Shown here piece by piece: positions 7,130-12,836 of a DNA stretch of 12,836 nt (its first letter is position 1; each line of letters starts with the position of its first letter). Source of the DNA: Verrucomicrobiota bacterium (GTDB lineage: Bacteria > Verrucomicrobiota > Verrucomicrobiia > Limisphaerales > J093); assembly GCA_029907285.1 (NCBI GenBank), contig JARYMD010000086.1, positions 1 to 12,836 of the forward strand. The letters run 5' to 3'. The notes under the pieces were generated by a model. It ran no database searches. It was not told the DNA's origin and saw only the letters and a program-made list of their open reading frames with translations. A program made the translations under genes and the position numbers.

Positions 7130-10100
7130 TGATCCCCGACCAAACGGTAGAATTGCGAGCCAGTCCCGGTCCCCGAGAGAGGGATGGTTGCCTCCACAAA
7201 CCTCGGCGCCGATTCAGCTCCCCACGAGGCAACCTTCAACCAATCGCCCGTCAAGCTTTCTGCGGCCTCGACGCGCACAGCAAACCCCGCAGGCACGTTG
7301 AGCCTTATGATCATGCTGCTCTCTTTCGGTTCTATCCCGCTGAACCTGAGTGTCACCTCTCGCGGCAGAGTGCCAAGCATCAATTCAGTTCGATTGTCAA
7401 GCCCGTCCCCGTCCGGGTCTCCATGCTCGCCATTCTCGCCTTCCCCGTCGGTCGGGCTCAGCCCGTTGCTAATCTCCCAATAATCCGGCAGACCATCGAG
7501 GTCATAATCCGCCCTCGACTCAGCAGTCCATGCCATCCCGGGCGTTGGCATGAGAGCGACCCACCCGGCCGCGCCACAGCCGGGCACAGCGTTTCGTTGC
7601 AGTGAAAAACCGCCACCGTCCACCAAACCCTCAGGCCACGGCCGGCAATCAGCGTAATCAACTTCATCAACCACAGCCCACGCAACAACCTCGCCGCTTG
7701 CACCCAAAATCACAGGCTTCTCCAAAACAACCTTGTCACTGCTGTTCGCGAGCTTTCCCGCATAAGGGCCCACAATCACCACGTCGGAATCAGAAATCCC
7801 GTATTTCCGCTTGAACAGCGAAACATCCGGCTCGACGCCCGGATCGAAGCTCACAACCAACATATAGCCGCCGCCGGGAATGTTCGCGCCTGCAGGGAAT
7901 GCAAAATCAACACCCCCACTTAAACGCCATGAGCGCGCCCCATCAGCCAACGACACAGAAAATGGATTCGAATTGTAAATCTCGATGTACTCATCACCCG
8001 TGTTGTCAAGCGGGCTTCCCGCACGCACAATGTCATGTGGATGATACATCACCTCGCTGATGTACAACCCGTCCGGTGCAGAAAGATTCGGCCCACCGCG
8101 CGTCGGCAAACTCCGGCCCCAACACCCCTGCAAGTCACGCACCCGCCCATATGAATACCCCGGTTCCTGCCCCTTATACCGCACAGCATCTGCGACCCTG
8201 CTCCCGCCCGATTCCGAAAGGTGCGAAAGATACAGCTCGCCACCTTGCGCATTCAGCCCAAACGGCATGGCCAACGAACCCAACAAACCATTGGCCTGAT
8301 CCACCAACAAATACGAACCCGCCGGAAGCACAGCGTTGGCAAGCGGCCATTTGTCCAACCGTGCCGCATCATCGCTCAAATACCACCCCGCCAGCTCCAG
8401 TGGTCCGCTGCCGGCATTCCAGAGTTCGATCCAGTCGTCCGATAGCTGACCCGACCCCGCCCCATTGCCCTGCGCCGCAGCCACCATAAACTCGTTTAGC
8501 AAAAGATTCCGCACAGGCTCCGGATCAGGACCGCCGGGCGACCCGCCAATGTACGCGCTGGCCCGCCAGTTACCGCTGTAATCCAACAAACGCGCACCGC
8601 CAACAGCAATCGCTTCCACAACAGGCACCATCGAATGCCCGGCTCCTTGCGCCGCGATCGGCCAAAACCGGCTGTTGTCATACGCAAATGACACGATCGT
8701 CTCCCCGCCGACGCGCAGCGTGATTCTTTCGCCCTCATTGCGAAGCGAGCCGGAATACGGCCCCACAATTTGAACCTGAGCCCCAAGCCGGTAATGCGCC
8801 CTAAACGACTCAAATTCGTTCGCAGGGTCAGACCGCACAACCAACAGATAAGCGCCCGGCCCCATTGCCGTTCCCGCCGGGAACGTGTAGTCAATGCCTT
8901 CAGTGAAACACACACCACCCAGATCGAGCGTGTCAGTCAAACTCGAGTTGTGCAGTTCAACAAACTCGAATGCCTCGTCGCCGACAGGATGAAACATAAG
9001 TTCCGTTATCCGCAGATGCTGAACCAGAAGGACCGCGTTGTCAGGTGACCCGGCAACAAACTGCACCGGCGGCGACCAATGGCTCGCGCGGCCACTGAGG
9101 TCCATGTATCGAACACGAACCCGATAAACGTGGCCGGCCTGCGCAACACCGGGCGGAAAAGTAAATTGGGTTGATTCCTGGCCAAGCTCGTCACTTTCCC
9201 AAACGGGTCTGATTTCATACAAGCAGGGTTTCGACGGATCATAGCCGGGAACCCCGGGCCATCTGACCTCGGCAATACGCCATTTCACGGACGCAAACCC
9301 GGTTCCGCTAAAAGGCGACGCGGTGAAAGACAGCCAGTTCGCGGGATAACCCGCCGGCCCTGAATAGGCCGCCACAGGCGTCCCCGGAATGCCCGGTTCA
9401 GCAGCAATGGTGTCCAGTGAAAATGTTGTGTTTGTGGCGCGGTAACCCACGTAGTCTTTCATGAGCTGCACCATGCCATTGAAATCTTTCGTGCCATGCC
9501 CCTGCTGGTAGAACCGCCCCACACCCGCCTTCGAAAGCAGAACAATGCTGCTGTTTGTCATGATCGGGTTGTAATCCCATTGCGCACGGTCGGCGTCGAT
9601 TATCGACGGGCTGTTTGTGCCCTTAACCAGCAACGCGTACTCGTCGATAAGAGCAAACGCCTGATCCGAGTTCCAAAGCAAATCTCGAATCTCACGCACC
9701 CGGTTGCGGAATTCGCGGACGATGCTCGGATAACGCGGGCTCGCCGAAAAGTTCGACAAGACTCGGCTCTTGAACGGTTCATCGCCACCCTGCTGGCCGG
9801 CCCGGTACATGTTGTCAGCCCACGTCAAATCCAAATCCCATGGGATGACCCACCACAGCCCGTCCGCCGGATTGCGGTAGTAAAAATAGTTTTTCCCGTC
9901 AGCAATGTCATAGTGATGGATCGCCTGCACGATCGCCTGATATCCGTAGTAACTCGGCAAACAGAGGTTCGCCCGCCACCACGCTTCCGCAGGCGTCGAG
10001 TTGTAGGTGTTCATGAAGGTCCCAAGGTCAGAACCGTCTGCAGGCCCGTCAGGACCAAGGTTGTTTGGCTCACCTGTTCCACCTTCCATCTTGTAAAGGT

Positions 10101-12222
10101 TTCCATCAGGCAGGCCGTGCGCATCCAAAAACCTGCCGTCGGGCTGCTCAACAGCCAGGTACAGCCCCCAGAAATCACCACGATACTGATCCGCCGGGTC
10201 TGTCTCGATCGGTTCATCGATTACCCGGAACTGCACGAATGCCGTGTCCATCGCAGGCACACCGGCAAGTTGAAAAAGCCGAAAACCAACGCTCTCGAAC
10301 ATCCCCTGTTCACCCCGATGCAGGTAATCGCCCTGCTGAATGTTCGCGCCGAGATTGAGCTTGGTCCAAGTGACATCGAACTTCCGCCCCCAATTGTCCC
10401 GCCCCTGAAAATCATGCCCGCGGTTGAAATCGAATTTCCACATGTTCTTCCCCATGGCGTATCTCCAAACACCGCCGCGCGGGCGGAATCGGATGTGATC
10501 GTACACCTCGCCGTCATACACAAGCGTGCCCTGCCAGAAATACTCGTCCCCGTGCGACCTGTCATACCATGTGCAATCCTCAACCGCCTTCTTCTTGGCA
10601 ATCAAATGGTACACCGGCAGGCGATTCATCTCCTCCGCTGAAACCGTGAACCGCGCAGTCACACCCGGCCGCACCGCGCCCGTCCACGGCGGCACACCGT
10701 CGTAACAGAAAAACGCAAAGTTCGGTTCCGGGTCATCACTGGCAGGCGCTTGCACGGTCGCACCGGCGCCGTCAGTGGCAATGATCCGATAACGCACAAG
10801 CCTCCGGTGCTGCTGCACAGTCCCCGGAACTGTGACAGTGAAAACACTGTCGCCGGCCAGTCCGTCGCCGTCCTCACCGGCGTCGTTCATTGACAGAGTA
10901 ATCCACTCCGACGCGTATTCGGGGTCCGAGAGTTCAATGTACCGTCCCGGGTCAACAATCTGGTACAGCAAGTTAACCGAAGCTATGCCGGTCTTGGAAG
11001 TCGCTTTGATTGTGACCTTGACCGGTTCGCCTGACCGCGGTTGCCGCGGCGAGTGCGACACCTGCCTCAAAGCAGGTGGAACGTGCGCAGAAAACGCCGC
11101 GTTCAACCGTCCAGGGGTCGGCCCCCGCCCCGAAGGCCCTGAAACAACACTCAGCCTGCAATCGAAAAAACAGTCCGAACTCGAGCTGAGGTTGCCGTTC
11201 GCCAAATGCACCGCTAAAATGTTCTGTCCGTCTCGCAAAACCCCAGTCGGCAGATTCACGCTAATCTGCTCGAAGTTGTCGCTCTCACGGGTTGTCTTTG
11301 CCGTGCCATCGTAGGACACTTCGCCGGCGTCAATATTCACATCCGTGATGTGTGTGCCGTTTATCCAAAGCTTGAAGCCGTCGTCGTACAACGCTGCAAG
11401 TTCCAGCCCCGTTATGCTGGCTGCGTTCGTAAGATCAAACGTGGTTCGCATGAACACCGAAACATAGTTCCCACGCATGTCATCCAATGGTGTCCCCATC
11501 CGCACATTCGGATCGTACCCGATCGGAGCCGCACCAGCCGCCCATGCAGAATCGTCAAAACCAGTTTCCCTCCACCCGACAGGCGGCGCTGACGTGCCTT
11601 TCATGTAACGCCAAACCGCCCCATTGTTCAAAACCAGCCGCTTTGATGCCCGCACGTTGCCGACCACCGATGCCCGCCAATGCCCGCCAAGATCGTTGTC
11701 CGCACCGGGATTGATAAGTTCAATCGAGTACCCCGGCGGGTCGCCAACCGTCGGCCACGGGAAGCCAAGTTTGTATGTCACCTTGTCGCGCACCGCCCCG
11801 GAAGCGTCCCGCAACTCCACAGTCTCCCCTTGGTTGTCCAATCTGCCCACCCAAGGCCCGTGGGCCGTAACGCCGAATTTCTGTTTCAACGCAACCGGGT
11901 CTTGCGCCACAACAACATATCCGCCCGGCGCCACTACAACACCCTGCCCAAATACAAACTCAACCCCATCACTCAACCGCCAACCCGACAAATCAACCGC
12001 ATTCGCCGAACGATTGTACAACTCGACAAACTCCACCTTCTCTGTCTTCACATCGGGAGAATGGTGAATCTCGTTGATGATTACATCGCTCTCGCTCACC
12101 GCAGCCGACACCAGCACCATCAACACCGCGGCCCACATCAACATCCACACCCAGCCCCACCCCCAGCCGCCACTTAACCATCCTCCTGCCCGCCTGCCAC
12201 AGCCAACATGTCGGCCGCACAT
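7126..12222 (-). CDS. Giant secreted CotH kinase / lamin-tail-domain protein (1698 aa)
   Basis: First gene of the coupled pair, also exported. The frame stays open up to 12723, but the 167 upstream codons run through palindromic repeats and do not look like protein. The ATG at 12222 puts a basic n-region (G-R-R) and a hydrophobic core (W-M-L-M-W-A-A-V-L-M-V-L-V-S-A) at the N-terminus, so I use it although no clear Shine-Dalgarno precedes it. Order by eye: signal peptide (1-42), LTD 1 (44-183, I-I-N-E-I-H...F-V-E-L-Y-N), galactose-binding-like domain (193-358, D-D-G-F-K-L-W-I-N-G), Ig-like region (383-510), CotH kinase domain (about 521-910, with R-P-R-G-G near 577, W-G-L-Y-L-A-V-E-Q near 685 and P-W-D-L-D-L-T-W near 793), Fn3-like region (945-1060), LTDs from about 1067, 1240 and 1387, Ca-binding D-Y-D-L-D-G-L-P-D and D-P-D-G-D-G (1571-1605), and a C-terminal module ending F-Y-R-L. 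Its paralogue follows with a 4-bp overlap. Confidence 0.9.
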   Translation of the reverse strand: MCGRHVGCGRRAGGWLSGGWGWGWVWMLMWAAVLMVLVSAAVSESDVIINEIHHSPDVKTEKVEFVELYNRSANAVDLSGWRLSDGVEFVFGQGVVVAPGGYVVVAQDPVALKQKFGVTAHGPWVGRLDNQGETVELRDASGAVRDKVTYKLGFPWPTVGDPPGYSIELINPGADNDLGGHWRASVVGNVRASKRLVLNNGAVWRYMKGTSAPPVGWRETGFDDSAWAAGAAPIGYDPNVRMGTPLDDMRGNYVSVFMRTTFDLTNAASITGLELAALYDDGFKLWINGTHITDVNIDAGEVSYDGTAKTTRESDNFEQISVNLPTGVLRDGQNILAVHLANGNLSSSSDCFFDCRLSVVSGPSGRGPTPGRLNAAFSAHVPPALRQVSHSPRQPRSGEPVKVTIKATSKTGIASVNLLYQIVDPGRYIELSDPEYASEWITLSMNDAGEDGDGLAGDSVFTVTVPGTVQQHRRLVRYRIIATDGAGATVQAPASDDPEPNFAFFCYDGVPPWTGAVRPGVTARFTVSAEEMNRLPVYHLIAKKKAVEDCTWYDRSHGDEYFWQGTLVYDGEVYDHIRFRPRGGVWRYAMGKNMWKFDFNRGHDFQGRDNWGRKFDVTWTKLNLGANIQQGDYLHRGEQGMFESVGFRLFQLAGVPAMDTAFVQFRVIDEPIETDPADQYRGDFWGLYLAVEQPDGRFLDAHGLPDGNLYKMEGGTGEPNNLGPDGPADGSDLGTFMNTYNSTPAEAWWRANLCLPSYYGYQAIVQAIHHYDIADGKNYFYYRNPADGLWWVIPWDLDLTWADNMYRAGQQGGDEPFKSRVLSNFSASPRYPSIVREFRNRVREIRDLLWNSDQAFALIDEYALLVKGTNSPSIIDADRAQWDYNPIMTNSSIVLLSKAGVGRFYQQGHGTKDFNGMVQLMKDYVGYRATNTTFSLDTIAAEPGIPGTPVAAYSGPAGYPANWLSFTASPFSGTGFASVKWRIAEVRWPGVPGYDPSKPCLYEIRPVWESDELGQESTQFTFPPGVAQAGHVYRVRVRYMDLSGRASHWSPPVQFVAGSPDNAVLLVQHLRITELMFHPVGDEAFEFVELHNSSLTDTLDLGGVCFTEGIDYTFPAGTAMGPGAYLLVVRSDPANEFESFRAHYRLGAQVQIVGPYSGSLRNEGERITLRVGGETIVSFAYDNSRFWPIAAQGAGHSMVPVVEAIAVGGARLLDYSGNWRASAYIGGSPGGPDPEPVRNLLLNEFMVAAAQGNGAGSGQLSDDWIELWNAGSGPLELAGWYLSDDAARLDKWPLANAVLPAGSYLLVDQANGLLGSLAMPFGLNAQGGELYLSHLSESGGSRVADAVRYKGQEPGYSYGRVRDLQGCWGRSLPTRGGPNLSAPDGLYISEVMYHPHDIVRAGSPLDNTGDEYIEIYNSNPFSVSLADGARSWRLSGGVDFAFPAGANIPGGGYMLVVSFDPGVEPDVSLFKRKYGISDSDVVIVGPYAGKLANSSDKVVLEKPVILGASGEVVAWAVVDEVDYADCRPWPEGLVDGGGFSLQRNAVPGCGAAGWVALMPTPGMAWTAESRADYDLDGLPDYWEISNGLSPTDGEGENGEHGDPDGDGLDNRTELMLGTLPREVTLRFSGIEPKESSMIIRLNVPAGFAVRVEAAESLTGDWLKVASWGAESAPRFVEATIPLSGTGTGSQFYRLVGDQ

Positions 12223-12278
12223 TCGGTGTAACAAGGACAGACGTCCCAAGGTGTACTGACCGGTGGAAAGGCACCTCG

Positions 12279-12295
12279 CCGGGCCTTTCGCCCGG
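12279..12295. repeat. Hairpin CCGGGC-N5-GCCCGG in the presumed leader
   Basis: A perfect 6-bp GC stem with a five-base loop lies 57 bases before the start codon of the upstream giant gene. It has no U-tract after it on the minus strand, so it is not a standard intrinsic terminator. It could shape the 5' untranslated region of the mRNA, or be another repeat fragment. Confidence 0.6.
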
Positions 12296-12391
12296 AGCCC
12301 ATTACGTTTTCCTGCTGTTAGCATGCCTTCAGCAACGATAATTACACGAGTACAGCAGGCTCCAAGCCGAAAGGACAGGCACGTTGTTTGT

Positions 12392-12413
12392 GGCTCGCTG
12401 GGGACAGCGAGCC
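12392..12413. repeat. Perfect 9-bp-stem hairpin (REP-like)
   Basis: GGCTCGCTG and CAGCGAGCC pair perfectly around the loop GGGA. Its right half also forms the left arm of the larger inverted repeat 12401-12457, so alternative folds compete. Confidence 0.75.
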
Positions 12414-12457
12414 CTACCTTGCATGAAACACTGCATACAGGTAGGGCGCGCCGTCCC
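12401..12457. repeat. 19-bp imperfect inverted repeat flanking a 19-base spacer
   Basis: The left arm GGGACAGCGAGCCCTACCT (12401-12419) and the reverse complement of 12439-12457 agree at 17 of 19 bases. Right of it, the GC-rich stretch 12445-12464 folds on itself imperfectly (GGCGCGCC against GGCGCC). The layout of two hairpins facing each other resembles a paired REP unit (BIME-like). Confidence 0.7.
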
Positions 12458-12570
12458 TGGCGCCCCGGAGCTGTGACAGACAGTTTTCTCATTTCCGCCA
12501 AAACGCGGAACTTTAGCTGCAAGCAGTTGTCCCCAACTTTGGGCGATGCCACGCCCGCGGCCGCTAGCCC

Positions 12571-12673
12571 GCATATCTCCCAGCCCGGCGCAGCCTGAAC
12601 CAAAGTCGCCCAACGGCCAACGCCCCCGGGTCTTGCCCCCGGACCTTCAACCACGCCGGGCTGGGAAATATGC
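12571..12673. repeat. 103-bp palindromic element with 20-bp terminal inverted repeats
   Basis: The arms 12571-12590 and 12654-12673 match as inverted repeats at 19 of 20 bases; the arm core is CCCAGCCCGGCG. The 63-base interior has its own small stem, CCGGG (12626-12630) with CCCGG (12638-12642), and a repeated CCCCCGG. It has no coding capacity. The size and ends suit a non-autonomous mobile repeat (MITE- or REP-like), but no target-site duplication is obvious. Confidence 0.7.
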
Positions 12674-12713
12674 CCTGCGACTCCGTCGCTGGAAAGAGCG
12701 CGCTGATCAAGCC

Positions 12714-12748
12714 CCCACTGCACGCGGCGCTGCCGCGGTTGCAGTGGG
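12714..12748. repeat. 15-bp-stem hairpin with a two-base bulge
   Basis: CCCACTGCA (12714-12722) pairs with TGCAGTGGG (12740-12748), and the inner CGCGGC pairs with GCCGCG around the loop GCT. Only a GT bulge interrupts the stem. No T-run follows on either strand, so it is more likely a dispersed repeat than a terminator. Confidence 0.75.
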
Positions 12749-12775
12749 CGTTGGCAGACGCGAAGCGCCTGGAGT

Positions 12776-12793
12776 GCGGCAGCTTGCTGCCGC
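12776..12793. repeat. Perfect 8-bp-stem hairpin GCGGCAGC-TT-GCTGCCGC
   Basis: A perfect GC-rich stem with a two-base loop. On the plus strand it is followed by TTTGTTTTCT (12794-12803), so it could also act as an intrinsic terminator for a gene read rightwards, but no such gene is seen upstream on that strand. Next to it at 12758-12768 is a GCGAAGC mini-hairpin sequence, which adds to the repeat character. Confidence 0.65.
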
Positions 12794-12836
12794 TTTGTTT
12801 TCTATGCGCGAACAACGTGTCTGTCCCCATGTCGGC

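Larger units (their letters stand above)
12223..12836. other. Repeat-dense intergenic region upstream of the giant gene pair
   Basis: I see no convincing gene in these 614 bases; the minus-strand frame that is open here has low-complexity, Cys- and Gly-rich translation without domain character. The region holds at least five palindromic units, listed separately, packed with little space between them. A weak candidate promoter for the giant gene on the minus strand is TTGGAG (12365-12360) with TAATTA (12344-12339) at a short 15-base spacing; I do not rate it highly. Confidence 0.6.

Noticed and set aside
9496..10641. 381-codon plus-strand open frame
   Set aside because: It lies fully antisense to the CotH region of the upstream giant gene, shows no domain or signal, and its Arg/Pro/Val-rich composition is that of a shadow frame in GC-rich DNA.
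11668..11690. Ten-base tandem repeat (TGCCCGCCAA twice)
   Set aside because: It lies in the coding sequence of G-H-W-R-A-S, a normal LTD end motif, and two copies of a short unit can arise by chance.
12794..12803. Intrinsic terminator after the 12776-12793 hairpin
   Set aside because: The T-rich tail is interrupted and no plus-strand gene ends here; the hairpin fits the repeat cluster better.
12223..12836. CRISPR array
   Set aside because: The repeats are unlike palindromes, not regularly spaced identical direct repeats with unique spacers.

Overview
The window is probably from a Verrucomicrobiota bacterium, most likely a Limisphaerales/Pedosphaera-like lineage. This rests on two very large secreted mosaic proteins built from lamin-tail (LTD) domains, CotH-kinase domains, chitobiase C-terminal-like domains and an Asp-rich Ca-binding C-terminal segment, and on a GC-rich intergenic region full of palindromic REP-like repeats. 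This placement is an inference from protein style; Planctomycetota are a weaker alternative. There is no marker gene in the window.

Layout. At the left edge (1-551, minus strand) lies the N-terminal part of an IS1380-family DDE transposase. It has its own strong promoter (561-589), and the IS end probably falls near 650. On the plus strand, 753-1007 could encode a small two-helix membrane protein. The rest of the window, 1043-12222, is a two-gene minus-strand unit. The upstream gene (7126-12222, 1698 aa) and the downstream gene (1043-7129, 2028 aa) overlap by 4 bp (ATGA), so they are very probably translationally coupled. Both products have a signal peptide, one CotH-kinase-like domain, several LTD repeats (four and seven by eye), a DxDxDG-type calcium-binding stretch and a similar C-terminal beta-rich module ending in an F-[FY]-R-L motif. 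They are diverged paralogues with different middle parts: a galactose-binding-like domain, an Ig-like domain and an Fn3-like region in the upstream protein; two Ig-like domains and two chitobiase-C-like domains in the downstream one.

Upstream of the pair, 12223-12836 has no convincing gene. It holds at least five hairpins or inverted repeats: a nested double hairpin at 12392-12457, a 101-bp inverted-repeat element at 12571-12673, a 15-bp-stem hairpin at 12714-12748, an 8-bp perfect hairpin at 12776-12793, and a short hairpin in the presumed leader of the upstream gene at 12279-12295.

Functional reading (inference): the two giant proteins are exported and may work together at the cell surface or outside the cell, with LTD, Ig and chitobiase-C-like modules as adhesive or structural parts and the CotH domain as a possible extracytoplasmic protein kinase. 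Their substrate cannot be read from this sequence.
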